Assembly: GCF_034387475.1 (NCBI RefSeq)
Contig: NZ_JAXCIL010000001.1
Span: 1,550,001-1,614,000 of the forward strand
Direction: 5' to 3'
Length of the DNA stretch: 64,000 nt
Source: Pseudomonas sp. Teo4
GTDB lineage: Bacteria > Pseudomonadota > Gammaproteobacteria > Pseudomonadales > Pseudomonadaceae
Shown: in pieces, positions 52,050 to 64,000 of the stretch
Position numbering within the stretch: the first letter of the stretch is position 1
How the letters are laid out: every line of letters begins with the position of its first letter
The notes under the pieces: generated by a model
Seen by the model: the letters and a program-made list of their open reading frames with translations, nothing else
Databases searched by the model: none
Told to the model about the DNA's origin: nothing
Translations under genes and position numbers: made by a program

Positions 52050-53774
52050 ATGCCGTTCACAGACCCATTCAACAATAAAGTCGCCATCATCACCGGCGCG
52101 GCACAAGGGTTGGGCCTGGCCTACGCCAAAGCCCTCGCCGAACGCGGTGCGAAGGTGGTGATCAGTGACCTGGGCACCGACCGCTCGGGCAGCGGGCAAG
52201 ACCCGACCGCAGTCGACCAGGCACTTCAGGCCCTGCAAGCAGCAGGGCACCAGGCCGTCGCCCACGTCGGCCACCTGGAAAGCGAAGCCGAATGTCAGCA
52301 ACTGGTGGAACTGGCCATCGAGCATTTCGGCGCGCTGGATATCCTGATTCACAATGCCGGTTGGGTCGACTACCAGGGCATCGAAGCGCAGGAAGAGGCG
52401 TTCCTGCAGCGCGCACTGGGCATCAGCGTGCATGCCCCGGTGTGGTTGGCCAAGCATGCCTGGAAGTACCTCAAGCGCTCCGAGGCGCCCCGGGTGGTGT
52501 TGACCACCTCCGACCGCGCCATGTACCAGCGTTACGCTCAGCCGGGGCTGGTCGCCTATTCGGCGGGCAAGATGGCCCAGGTCGGCATCATGAACGCGTT
52601 GAGCATGGAAGGCCTGGAGCACGGCATTCTGGTCAACGCGGTGTCGCCGGTGGCCAAGACTCGGATGTGGGGCGTGACCCAGCCACCGGAAGAACTCAAG
52701 CCCGAGTGGGTGACCCCAGGGGTGCTGTACCTGGCCAGTGAACTGTGCCGGGACACCGGTTACATCCTCAGGGCCAGCAATGGCCAGTTCACCGCCACGC
52801 GGTTCAGCGAGAACAGCGGTGTCAGCTACCCCAGGGACCTTGCACGGGTAGAAGCCACCAGCTTGTCCGAAGTGGCCGAACGCTGGAGCAGCATCAAGGA
52901 ATGCCACTACCTGCCGGTCAAGGTGGCCAACACCCGCGCAGACCTCGGCGAAAGCCCGGTATGGGACGAGCAAAGCGGTGCCCTCTACTACGTCGACATC
53001 ACGGACGGCTGCATCAACCGGCTGACCCGTGACGGCGAAGTGGAGCGGCTCTATGAGTCGGCGGCGCGTATTGGCGCCCTGGCGTTGACCGACCAGGGCA
53101 ACCTGATTTTCACCGAGGATGCCAGCGTGGCGATCCTGGATGTAGCGGCGCGCAAGGTGCGGCGCTATTCCTGCGCAGTGCACTATCGCTCCAGCTACCG
53201 CTTCAACGATGGCGCCTGCGACCCGCAGGGGCGTTTCGTCACCGGCTTGATGGATGAAGGCCCAAGCGGCAAGACCGGCATTCTGTACCGTTTCGACCAG
53301 CGCCTCAGCGCCCAGATATTGCTAGATGGTTTGGCGCTGCCCAACGGGCTGGCCTGGTCGGAAGACGGACGCACAGTGTTCTTCGTCGACTCGGCTGCCC
53401 GCGCCATTTACCGCGCCGAGTACATGCGCGAAGGTCGGCTGGGGCAGTACACGTTGTTCGCCGAGACCCCTGCCGACCTGGGCCGACCGGACGGCATCGC
53501 GCTGGACCGTGAAGGTGGCGTGTGGGTGTGCCAGTTCAATGGCAGTTGCCTGCTGCACTACGACCGTGATGGTTACCTGACCGACCAGGTCAGCATGCCG
53601 GTGCCACGCCCGACCAGCTGCTGTTTTGGCGGGGAGGGCATGGACACCCTGTACATCACCACAGCACGGTTCGGCATGACACCCGCCGAGCTAAGGCATT
53701 ACCCCGATGCTGGCGACCTGTATGCGATCCGTCCGGAAGTCGGGGGCATCCGACGCCACACGTTCAAGGAATGA
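52050..53774 (+). CDS. SDR dehydrogenase-SMP30 lactonase fusion
   Basis: The protein has 574 residues. Residues about 1-285 form a short-chain dehydrogenase: IITGAAQGLGLAYAKAL, HNAGWVD and YSAGK, with an upstream catalytic Ser/Thr region (VLTTSDRAM). Residues about 290-574 form an SMP-30/gluconolactonase propeller: LGESPVWDEQSG, FNDGACDPQGRF, LPNGLAWSEDG and GRPDGIALD, which hold the metal-binding Glu, Asn and Asp. One chain would thus oxidise a cyclic hemiacetal or alcohol to a lactone and hydrolyse it. No frameshift or internal start suggests two genes. Its end overlaps the convergent recombinase gene by 11 bases. Confidence 0.85.
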   Translation: MPFTDPFNNKVAIITGAAQGLGLAYAKALAERGAKVVISDLGTDRSGSGQDPTAVDQALQALQAAGHQAVAHVGHLESEAECQQLVELAIEHFGALDILIHNAGWVDYQGIEAQEEAFLQRALGISVHAPVWLAKHAWKYLKRSEAPRVVLTTSDRAMYQRYAQPGLVAYSAGKMAQVGIMNALSMEGLEHGILVNAVSPVAKTRMWGVTQPPEELKPEWVTPGVLYLASELCRDTGYILRASNGQFTATRFSENSGVSYPRDLARVEATSLSEVAERWSSIKECHYLPVKVANTRADLGESPVWDEQSGALYYVDITDGCINRLTRDGEVERLYESAARIGALALTDQGNLIFTEDASVAILDVAARKVRRYSCAVHYRSSYRFNDGACDPQGRFVTGLMDEGPSGKTGILYRFDQRLSAQILLDGLALPNGLAWSEDGRTVFFVDSAARAIYRAEYMREGRLGQYTLFAETPADLGRPDGIALDREGGVWVCQFNGSCLLHYDRDGYLTDQVSMPVPRPTSCCFGGEGMDTLYITTARFGMTPAELRHYPDAGDLYAIRPEVGGIRRHTFKE

Positions 53775-54714
53775 GGTTGTGGACCTGGCTGGCCGGTAAC
53801 ACGGCCAGCTCGCCGAAACGCTGCGCCGAGTCGATGTAGCGCAGGGCCGACTTGGCATCCTTCCAGCCTACGTAGCTCATCAGCGACTTCAGTTCCCAGC
53901 CGTTGGCCGTGGCCCAGGTGGCGAAACCACGGCGCAAAGAGTGGCCGGTGTACAGTGCCGCCGGCACGCCAGCACGTTCGAGCATGCGCCGCAGCAGGCC
54001 GACCAGGCTGTTGCTGTTGAGCGGTGTGTCGCTCAGGTTGCCCCAGCGATCGAGCTTGCGAAATACCGGGCCCTGGGCGATTCCGGCCACTTCGATCCAT
54101 CGCAGGTAGGCGGTGACTGGGCACAACGCCTTCAGCGCCGGGGTGCTGTGCTGCACGCCGAGCGCTTCGCGGTCGCCTTTGCTGCGGGGCAGGAACAGGG
54201 TCATGCCGACCCCGGCCTGGGCCTGGATATGCTCGACGCGCAAGCGCGCCAGTTCATCACCACGAAAGCCTCGCCAGAAGCCCAGCAACAATAGCGCGGC
54301 ATCGCGCCGGGCACGGCGCAGAGCAGGCAGGTCGTGGCACTCGCGGGCCTGCCGGGCTTCCTCCTCGAAGCAGGTGACGGCGGTTTGCAGGTGCTGCAGC
54401 AGCAATGGCGCGGCTTGTTTGGGCGGCGCTGGATGCAGGGTACGGATTCCGCGCAGTACCTGGCGCACCAACGGCGCCTTGGTCGGGTCGGGAAAGCCCT
54501 GGCTGATGTGCCATTGGCTCAGTGCCGCCAGGCGCTGGCGCAGGGTACTTACCGCATGCTGTTCGGCGTGGTCGGCCAGGTAACGGGCGACACTGTCGGC
54601 GGTGGCTGGCAGAAACCCGCCCCAGTGGGTTTCGAAATGGTCGATGGCGGCTTGGTAGCTGCGCCGGGTGTTGTCGCGGGTGGCGGCGCGGACATAGTGC
54701 TCGATATCGGTCAT
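53764..54714 (-). CDS. Tyrosine recombinase/integrase
   Basis: The protein has about 316 residues. The N-terminal SAM-like core-binding domain (NTRRSYQAAIDHFETHW) is followed by the catalytic domain: Arg I in FWRGFRGDELARLR, His-x2-Arg in TGHSLRRGF and the Tyr nucleophile in ALRYID. The usual second His is Trp (YVGWKD), a known tolerated change. A GTG start at 54744 is possible. No excisionase, att repeat or phage gene is seen beside it, so it may be an orphan recombinase or the end of an old island. Confidence 0.85.
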   Translation of the reverse strand: MTDIEHYVRAATRDNTRRSYQAAIDHFETHWGGFLPATADSVARYLADHAEQHAVSTLRQRLAALSQWHISQGFPDPTKAPLVRQVLRGIRTLHPAPPKQAAPLLLQHLQTAVTCFEEEARQARECHDLPALRRARRDAALLLLGFWRGFRGDELARLRVEHIQAQAGVGMTLFLPRSKGDREALGVQHSTPALKALCPVTAYLRWIEVAGIAQGPVFRKLDRWGNLSDTPLNSNSLVGLLRRMLERAGVPAALYTGHSLRRGFATWATANGWELKSLMSYVGWKDAKSALRYIDSAQRFGELAVLPASQVHNLIP

Positions 54715-54774
54715 GGTGCGGGTGTCGGCTTTGGGTATCGACACAATAAACCCAATTGCCTGGTCTGTCCCGGC

Positions 54775-54803
54775 CTTGTGGGAGCGGGTTTAGCCGCGAA
54801 GCA
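54775..54803. repeat. Single REP unit
   Basis: TGTGGGAGCGGGTTTAGCCGCG is an unpaired REP between the divergently placed recombinase start and the GGDEF-EAL stop. Confidence 0.75.
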
Positions 54804-54818
54804 GACACCGCAGTGCTG

Positions 54819-57143
54819 CTAGACGCATGGTTTCTCCTCGATACCATTGAACGGTGGGTATTCGCGCAACTGTGTCGGCGACAGGGGCCGGCTGAAGTGG
54901 TAACCCTGGGCGATGTCGCAGCCGGCAATCTTCAGACATACCACCTGTTCGCGGGTCTCGACTCCTTCAGCCACCACCTCCAGCCCCAGGCGCTTGGCGA
55001 GGATGATGGTAGAGGAGACGATCGGGCTGTCGTCGTGGCTGTTGGATAGCGGCGCAATCAGCGAGCGGTCTATCTTCAGCTTGCTCAATGGCAGTGATTG
55101 CAGGTGGGCAAAGCCTGCGTAACCACGGCCAAAGTCGTCCAGGCTGATGCCCAGGCCCGCTCGGCGCAAGCGGTGCAGGTGCTCAATCGCCGTGCCCTCG
55201 GGGTTGAGGATGGTGGTTTCGGTGATTTCCAGCTCCAGCCGCTGTGCGCCAATGCCGTAGCGTTGCAGCTTGGCCAGCAGGCGTGCGCTGAAATCGGGCT
55301 GACGCAGCTGCAGTGCCGACACGTTCACCGCCAGACACATGTCGCGGCCCTGATCCTGCCATTGCGCCAGTGCCTCGCAGGCCAGGCGGATCACTTCCCA
55401 ACCCAGCTCAACGATGAACCCGCTGCGCTCAGCCACGCCGATGAAACGGTCCGGGTAGAGCAGGCCGAATTCCGGGTGGTCCCAGCGTACCAGCGCTTCG
55501 TAGCCGAGTACCTGCTGCGTGTCGAGGCGGATCTGTGGTTGGTAGTGCAGCACGAACTGGCGCCCGGCCAACGCGGTGCCGAACGCTTGTTCCAGGGTGA
55601 AGGCCTGGATATCCGCGAGGTTCAACGAAGGGTCGAAGAAACGGTACTGGGCGCGTCCGGCCTGCTTGGCCGAATACATCGCGGCGTCGGCGCTGCGGAT
55701 CAGGCTGTCGATGTCCTGGCCATCGCGTGGGCAGATACTGACCCCCACGCTGGGGCTGGTATTGACCTCCTGGCCGTCCAGGGCATAGGTGGCCGAGAGC
55801 TTCTGCACCAGGCTGCGCACCCAGGCATCGATCTGTTCTTCACTGCGCTCGCCCGCCAGCAGCACCACGAACTCGTCGCCGCCGAAACGCGAGGCTTCGT
55901 CGCCAGGTTCCAGCAGGCGCTGGATGCGTCCGGCCACGGCTTGCAGCAGCAAGTCGCCGATCTTGTGCCCAAGCGAATCGTTGATCGACTTGAAACGGTC
56001 CATGTCGATGAACAGGATCGCCATCAGCCGTCGCTTGCCGCGCTGGTGGGTCAGGGCCTGACCGGCGACTTCGACGAACTGGCGGCGGTTGTGCAGGCCA
56101 CTGAGGTGATCGGTGGCCGCTGCATGGCTGCTGCGGCGGTGTTCGTCTTCCAAGCGGCCGATCAACTGCTGGTTGACCTGCTGGGCATGCTCCAGGGCGC
56201 TGAACGCTTCCTGACGCTTGCGCAGCAGGCGCAGACTCCAGGCAAGGCCCGCCAGGATCATCAGGGTCATGCTCAGGTTCAGCCAGAACTGGCGGGTGTA
56301 GGCCTGCGCCGAGGGGGCGAGGATTTCGTCCTCGCGCTGGCTGACCACCACGCTGAAACCACGCTCGGTGACGCGCCGGTACAGGCTTTGGTAGGGGTGG
56401 CCAAAGGCGTATTGGGTCAACTGGCCGGTGTCTTTGGCAGTCTTCGGCAAACCTGGCACCAGGGTGTCGCCGGCCACCACCACGCCGCTGGTGTCGATGC
56501 GCAACCGCTCTTGGCCATCGTCCTGGAGCAAGCGCATCAGGCCGGTTCGGCCCAGGTCGATGTGCTGGAACAGGACCGCCAGGTAGCCGATATCCAGGTG
56601 AATCACCAGGATGCTGTCGATCTCGCGGCCGGGCAGGTCGGTCAACGGCAGCAGGAAGGGCAGGCGCCAGTTGGGGATGGCGCTGGGGTTGCTGTCGGGG
56701 GCGACACGCGGCAGAAACGGTTTGAAGCCGTAGTGGGCGACATGAACCTTGAGTTGTTGCAACCAGTCCTCGGGCAACTGCGGTGGCTCGTCGGGGTGGC
56801 TGGCGGACAACAGCCGACCTTGCCGGTCGTACAGGCTCATGCGCTTGAACACTGGGTCTTCGGCCAGGATGCGGGCCAGGCTGAAACTGCCTTGGCGCAG
56901 CGCCTTCATGTCGTCCTGGGTGACCCGGCCGACGGCCTGGGCGCGGTCGACCAACTGGCGCAGGCTTTCGCTGACGATGCTGGCCAGGTTAAGGTGCTCG
57001 GCGGCCTTGGCCGACAGTGCGTTGTCGCGCGAGGCGGCTTTCTGGCTGAAATGCAGGCCCCAGAGGAACGCCAGCGTGGCGGCGCAGAGCATCAGGATCA
57101 GCAGACGCAGCAGGCCTGCTGACGAGAGAAAACGGCGTATCAC
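54819..57143 (-). CDS. Membrane GGDEF-EAL cyclic-di-GMP protein
   Basis: The protein has 774 residues. Two membrane segments (about 10-30 and 290-308) bracket a periplasmic sensor region of the dCache/CHASE kind. The GGDEF domain is intact (RFGGDEFVVLL), but the inhibitory RxxD site five residues before it reads EPGD, so product inhibition is probably lost. The EAL domain keeps EALVRW, NVSALQL, ITETT, DDFGRGY, LKIDRSLI and AEGVET, the metal and catalytic residues of active phosphodiesterases. It starts with GTG and lacks a strong ribosome site. It probably adjusts attachment and motility in response to an extracytoplasmic cue. Confidence 0.9.
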   Translation of the reverse strand: MIRRFLSSAGLLRLLILMLCAATLAFLWGLHFSQKAASRDNALSAKAAEHLNLASIVSESLRQLVDRAQAVGRVTQDDMKALRQGSFSLARILAEDPVFKRMSLYDRQGRLLSASHPDEPPQLPEDWLQQLKVHVAHYGFKPFLPRVAPDSNPSAIPNWRLPFLLPLTDLPGREIDSILVIHLDIGYLAVLFQHIDLGRTGLMRLLQDDGQERLRIDTSGVVVAGDTLVPGLPKTAKDTGQLTQYAFGHPYQSLYRRVTERGFSVVVSQREDEILAPSAQAYTRQFWLNLSMTLMILAGLAWSLRLLRKRQEAFSALEHAQQVNQQLIGRLEDEHRRSSHAAATDHLSGLHNRRQFVEVAGQALTHQRGKRRLMAILFIDMDRFKSINDSLGHKIGDLLLQAVAGRIQRLLEPGDEASRFGGDEFVVLLAGERSEEQIDAWVRSLVQKLSATYALDGQEVNTSPSVGVSICPRDGQDIDSLIRSADAAMYSAKQAGRAQYRFFDPSLNLADIQAFTLEQAFGTALAGRQFVLHYQPQIRLDTQQVLGYEALVRWDHPEFGLLYPDRFIGVAERSGFIVELGWEVIRLACEALAQWQDQGRDMCLAVNVSALQLRQPDFSARLLAKLQRYGIGAQRLELEITETTILNPEGTAIEHLHRLRRAGLGISLDDFGRGYAGFAHLQSLPLSKLKIDRSLIAPLSNSHDDSPIVSSTIILAKRLGLEVVAEGVETREQVVCLKIAGCDIAQGYHFSRPLSPTQLREYPPFNGIEEKPCV

Positions 57144-57223
57144 TGCTGGTAGTCCCGACCCTGGGTGAAGGTCGAAAAATACGACAGTAAGATGACAGGC
57201 TAATGACTGGTGGCTATTTGCCT

Positions 57224-58210
57224 TTAGGGTTTTCCCTTGTCCGCAAGCGGTGACTGCACGCGGGTGGTTTCTTCTTCCAGGTAAGCCATCAAGGCCTCGA
57301 CCTCGACATCGCCCAGGCGCATGTTGGGCATGGCCAGGCGGTTGTACTGCTCGTACAGGAGCATGGCCAGCGGGTCTTTCTCAGCCAGCATCTGGTCGGG
57401 TTCTTTCAACCAACGGGCCAGCCAGCGAGGGTCGCGTTGCCGGGTCACGCCGAGCAGGTCGGGCCCGATGCCCGGCAGGCCGCCGGGTTCGGCGTTGCCC
57501 ACGGAATGGCAGGAAGAACAGCGCGTGCGGAAAATCTGCTCGCCGCTGCTGGGCGGACGAACCGCCGGGGCGCTGGCGTAGTCGTTGTTCACGACGCTGG
57601 CCTGCTTCCAGTTGTGCAGGCTGTTGCCCAGGCGGTCGGCCAGGATGTAGGGGCTTTCGAATGGCGAGGCCTTCATCCAGCGGCCGGTGGCCTGGTTGCC
57701 TATGATCAGGCTCAGGTTGTGGTCCTTGGAGCGACCGTTTTCCAGCCCTTCTATATATAAGCCCAGGCTGCGGCGCAGCTTTTCGATGTCATCGGGTTCG
57801 CCGGTGAGCAGGGTCCAGCCGGGGCCGATGCCGAATTTTTCGGCGTAGCGCTTGAGGGTGGCGGGGGTGTCGTTGTAAGGGTCGATGCTGATGGAGTAGA
57901 GGAAGATATCCTTGCCGACCCGGTCGCCGAGGATTTTCTGCACCTGGCGCAACCTTGCGGTTTCAACGGGGCAGGAGTCGGAGCAGCCGGTGAAGATGAA
58001 GTTGATGGCGACCACCTTGTCCTTGATCAGGTCGTCGAAGAAACGGACCTTCTGGCCATCCTGGGTCACCAACGGGGTGTTGGGAAAGTAGTCGGCGCCC
58101 CATGGGGTAGCGGCTTGGGCTTCAGCCTGGCGAGTGGGTTGCAGCGGCCAGAAAGGAATACTGGCGGCGAAGAGCGAGAGTGCGAGCAGAACACGCCATG
58201 AGCCTGTCAT
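57224..58210 (-). CDS. SCO1/SenC-cytochrome c fusion
   Basis: The secreted protein has 328 residues. After a signal/anchor segment (about 1-25) comes a SCO thioredoxin-like domain with the copper-binding C76-x3-C80 (GCSDSCPVE) and H164 (KDHNLSL). A class I cytochrome c domain with C231-x2-C234-H235 and a Met in MPNMRL follows. SCO proteins deliver copper to oxidases. Lying directly downstream of the multicopper oxidase on the same strand, it is a good candidate for loading or re-reducing it. GAAGGA precedes the ATG. Confidence 0.9.
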   Translation of the reverse strand: MTGSWRVLLALSLFAASIPFWPLQPTRQAEAQAATPWGADYFPNTPLVTQDGQKVRFFDDLIKDKVVAINFIFTGCSDSCPVETARLRQVQKILGDRVGKDIFLYSISIDPYNDTPATLKRYAEKFGIGPGWTLLTGEPDDIEKLRRSLGLYIEGLENGRSKDHNLSLIIGNQATGRWMKASPFESPYILADRLGNSLHNWKQASVVNNDYASAPAVRPPSSGEQIFRTRCSSCHSVGNAEPGGLPGIGPDLLGVTRQRDPRWLARWLKEPDQMLAEKDPLAMLLYEQYNRLAMPNMRLGDVEVEALMAYLEEETTRVQSPLADKGKP

Positions 58211-58246
58211 GATGCCGTCCTTCTACCTTGGGGGAGTGGGGGCCAC

Positions 58247-58295
58247 CGCAGGCTGCTGCCAGCCCCTACAACGGGGGGGCTGGCAGCAGCCTGCG
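58247..58295. terminator. Strong hairpin between multicopper oxidase and SCO genes
   Basis: CGCAGGCTGCTGCCAGCCCC and GGGGCTGGCAGCAGCCTGCG form a perfect 20-bp stem with an eight- to nine-base loop. It may attenuate read-through from the oxidase into the SCO gene or protect the upstream mRNA. It also resembles the REP class seen after benF. Confidence 0.6.
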
Positions 58296-58314
58296 ATGAC
58301 GCCGGTGCATCAAC

Positions 58315-61713
<3,399 letters not shown>

Positions 61714-62070
61714 TGTGTGATGCCTCGCTCGCGGCTAAGTGGCTTGGAGCCATCGATGGCGTTTTGCCTCGTCCTACACCTCTGAGCAACGGGTGTGCCA
61801 ACAGGTGTTTCAGTAATGCTTTGTTAAACAAAACCTTGTGGCGCCTGAGGCGCGCAAAATACCGGCGCGTCAAAAGTGGGTACACGTCCCCACAAGCGGG
61901 GGTTTTGCGGGCCCGATTTCGGTGGTTTGGCCCACGTTTTTGGGGGTTCGGCGCCCCCACTCAAACGCCAGGCCAACCCCCACGAACACCGCCTTTCGCA
62001 GGCAGCAGAGCCCCTGCGCGCCCCGTCAGGAGGGCACGAACGTTCGCTTAGCGGAGCGGTTGGGTAAACC
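61714..62070. other. Intergenic region before the multicopper oxidase
   Basis: No gene is seen. It holds the oxidase promoter on the minus strand and the 3' end of the TolC gene's surroundings. Several G/C runs (CCCCACAAGCGGGGG and GGGGGTTCGGCGCCCCC) can form hairpins near 61888-61960. I could not identify a promoter. Confidence 0.4.
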
Positions 62071-63399
62071 TCAGTTGCTGACCACCAGTTCGGGGCCGAG
62101 GTAGTCGTTGATCTGATCGATGTCGTCATCGCCCAGGCTGCCCACCGACGACGCCAGTCGCAGGCGCGACATCAGGTAGCGCACCTTGGCCTCGAACAGG
62201 TCATGGCGGGCGACATACAGTTGTTCTTCGGCGTTCAACACATCCGAGTTGGTGCTGGTGCCGCCTTCCTTGAACCCCTTGCGGGTGGACAACAGCGACC
62301 GTTCGTTGGAGGCCACGGCTTTTTCCAAGGCGTGTATTCGGCTGGCGCCGCTTTGCACACCGCGGTATTCGCGGGTGGTGTCGGAAATGACTTCCTGGCG
62401 CGTGGCATCGAGCTCGTCCAGGGCTTTGTAGCTGTTGGCGCTGGCCTGGCGCGATTGCGCGCTGACGCCACCGCCGCTGTACAGCGGAATGTTCAACTCC
62501 ACGCCAATCGAGCTGTAGTGGTTACGCTGGTTCAGCTCAGAGAGCGACTGGCTTTCGCCTGCGGTATACCCGGCGACGAAATCCAGTGTCGGCCAATGCC
62601 CGGCCTTGGCTCGCTTGACCTCTTCTTCGGCCAGTTCGTAGCTGTGACGGCGGGCATGGATCAGCGGGCTGTCGGCCTGAGCCTTGACCAGCCAGTCCTG
62701 CAGGTTGCCTGGCAGCAGCGGCGGGGTGGCGAAGCTGGGTTGCAGGGTGATCAGCGAATCCGGGGTTTCGCCGATGTATTCCTCCAGCTTGCGCCGGGTG
62801 TTGACCAGGTTGTCCTGGGCTTCGATCAGCTCGGCTTCGGCCAGGTCACGGCGTGCGACCGACTCGTCGATGTCGGTGATGGTACCGGCCCCTAGTTCCA
62901 TGCGGCGCTTTGCCGAGGCCAGTTGCTCTTCGAAGGCATTGAGCTTGGCCTTGGCCAGGGTGATGGTCTCGCTGGCCAGCAGCACGTTGAAGTAGCTGTC
63001 GGCCAAGCGCACGGCGGCGTCCTGGCTCTTGGCGTCGAACACGGCGACGCTGTAGTCGGCGCGTTGCTGGCCCTGGCGGTACTCGGACATCTTCTGCTTG
63101 TTGAACAGCGGCTGGCGCAGGCGCACGTTGGCGCCCTTGGAGTTGTAGTCCAGGTCGTTGTCTATGCCGTTCTGGCGTTGGTCGCCGTTGACCTTGTTGT
63201 AGTAACCCGAAGCGTTGACCTGCGGCAGCAGGCCAGACTGGCCGATGGCGCGGTTCTCGTCGCCGGCCTGCTTTTCGTGCACGGCGGCGCGGTAGATCGG
63301 GCCTTGGTACTGCAGCAGGTCCCAGGCTTGCTTGAGGTCCATGGCGCAGGTCGGCAACGACAGCCCCACGAGGCAGAAAGTCAGGCAATGCAGCTTCAT
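62071..63399 (-). CDS. TolC-family outer-membrane channel of a type I secretion system
   Basis: The protein has 442 residues and a signal peptide to about residue 19. Two repeated outer-membrane efflux-protein domains show the usual long helices (LKQAWDLLQYQGP..., LGAGTITDIDESVARRDLAEAEL, EGGTSTNSDVLNAEEQLYVARHDL). It fits AprF/LapE-type channels that work with an HlyD adaptor and an ABC exporter. Its start lies two bases after the adaptor stop, with AAGGAG upstream, so the two are an operon. The exported substrate is outside the window. Confidence 0.9.
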   Translation of the reverse strand: MKLHCLTFCLVGLSLPTCAMDLKQAWDLLQYQGPIYRAAVHEKQAGDENRAIGQSGLLPQVNASGYYNKVNGDQRQNGIDNDLDYNSKGANVRLRQPLFNKQKMSEYRQGQQRADYSVAVFDAKSQDAAVRLADSYFNVLLASETITLAKAKLNAFEEQLASAKRRMELGAGTITDIDESVARRDLAEAELIEAQDNLVNTRRKLEEYIGETPDSLITLQPSFATPPLLPGNLQDWLVKAQADSPLIHARRHSYELAEEEVKRAKAGHWPTLDFVAGYTAGESQSLSELNQRNHYSSIGVELNIPLYSGGGVSAQSRQASANSYKALDELDATRQEVISDTTREYRGVQSGASRIHALEKAVASNERSLLSTRKGFKEGGTSTNSDVLNAEEQLYVARHDLFEAKVRYLMSRLRLASSVGSLGDDDIDQINDYLGPELVVSN

Positions 63400-63400
63400 G

Positions 63401-64000
63401 TCATTGCTCCTTGAACGCGCTGTCGACGCGTTCGAGCATCGGTTTGAGCAGGTAGCTGAGCAGGTTGCGTTCGCCGGTCTTGACGGTGACGCTGGCGGGC
63501 ATGCCGGGGCGAATGTGGTTGCTGCCCAGCAGGCTCATGCCGGCGGCGGTGACCTCCACCTGGGCCAGGTAATACGGCTGCTTGCTTTCCTCGTCCATCA
63601 GGCGGTCGGCGGAAATGGTTTTGACGCGGCCAGGAATGCTGGGCGTTTGCGCGTGGTTGAAGGCCGGGAAGGTGATGTCCACATCCAGGCCCGGGACCAT
63701 CTTGTCGATGGCCTGCACGGGGATCATCGCATCGACCTGCAGCGGTTCACCCAGCGGCACGATCTCCATGATCCTGGAACCTGGCTGGATGATACCGCCG
63801 ATGGTGGCGATGCTCAGGGCCTGGACCATGCCGTCGATTGGCGAGCGGATTACTGTGTGGGTCACTTCGTAGTCCAGCGCGCGCAACCGGTCGGCCAGGG
63901 TGGTGTTTTCCTTTTCGGTGTCGGTCAGCTGCGACTCGACCTCCTTGAGGTAATCGTGTTGGCGCTGAAGGATGCGCAGCTTGATCTCCGTGGTCTGGCT
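63401..64000 (-). CDS. HlyD-family membrane-fusion protein (partial, 3' end)
   Basis: The last 199 codons of a type I secretion adaptor are present; the frame stays open at the window edge. A coiled-coil stretch (QHDYLKEVESQLTDTEKENTTL) leads into the lipoyl/beta-barrel part (VIRSPIDGMVQALS, GSRIMEIVPLGE, VDAMIPVQAIDKM) and the C-terminal IRPGMPASVTVKTGERNLLSYLLKP, typical of PrtE/LapC-type adaptors. The ABC exporter is expected just beyond the edge. Confidence 0.9.
   Translation of the reverse strand, partial: SQTTEIKLRILQRQHDYLKEVESQLTDTEKENTTLADRLRALDYEVTHTVIRSPIDGMVQALSIATIGGIIQPGSRIMEIVPLGEPLQVDAMIPVQAIDKMVPGLDVDITFPAFNHAQTPSIPGRVKTISADRLMDEESKQPYYLAQVEVTAAGMSLLGSNHIRPGMPASVTVKTGERNLLSYLLKPMLERVDSAFKEQ

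Overview
The window reads as chromosomal DNA of a fluorescent Pseudomonas, most likely of the P. putida group. The reasons are the high-GC codon use, the many P. putida-type REP palindromes, an intact ben-cat benzoate/catechol locus with a BenR-type regulator, PagL, a Fur-controlled TonB receptor and a McoA-like multicopper oxidase. No rRNA, tRNA or CRISPR array was seen.

Layout. 1-4000: PagL lipid A deacylase, a siderophore receptor with a Fur box, and a tandem universal stress protein. 4100-9950: two paralogous A/T-richer delta-60-repeat proteins of unknown function, flanking an IMPase-family phosphatase, a transglutaminase-fold protein and a lipoprotein. 10-15.9 kb: LysR regulator, a glycine betaine/choline-type ABC transporter (ATPase, permease, binding protein) and a GbdR-like AraC regulator. 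16.2-27.7 kb: benR, then benABCD-benK-catBCA-benE-benF, a complete route from benzoate through catechol and muconate to 3-oxoadipate enol-lactone, with two inner-membrane transporters and a porin; two perfect BenR half-sites precede benA. 28-31.1 kb: a DUF457 membrane protein, a LysR regulator and a luciferase-like monooxygenase.

31.3-36.9 kb is a mosaic accessory locus. Between an Old Yellow Enzyme gene and an aldo/keto reductase gene lie two orphan RHS-core proteins, each preceded by the same 42-bp module and separated by fragments of the two flanking genes. 36.9-42.5 kb: a Rieske/FAD reductase, a sugar-acid MFS transporter, a CdaR-type regulator and glycerate kinase.

42.5-50.9 kb is the most unusual part. 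A 55-bp perfect inverted repeat is followed by seven tightly packed genes, several with overlapping stop/start codons: a PaaK-like adenylating enzyme, a terpene-cyclase/prenyltransferase-like alpha-toroid protein, a Pro-1 tautomerase-like protein, an acyl carrier protein, a short adenylation enzyme that begins at its P-loop, an amidase and an asparagine-synthetase-like amidotransferase. It looks like a compact carrier-protein-based biosynthetic cluster that I cannot match to any known product. A LysR regulator, an SDR-SMP30 fusion enzyme and a tyrosine recombinase follow.

54.8-64 kb: a membrane GGDEF-EAL protein, a SCO-cytochrome c fusion beside a large multicopper oxidase with a C-terminal Ig/cadherin-like tail, and a TolC/HlyD pair of a type I secretion system whose HlyD gene runs off the window end.
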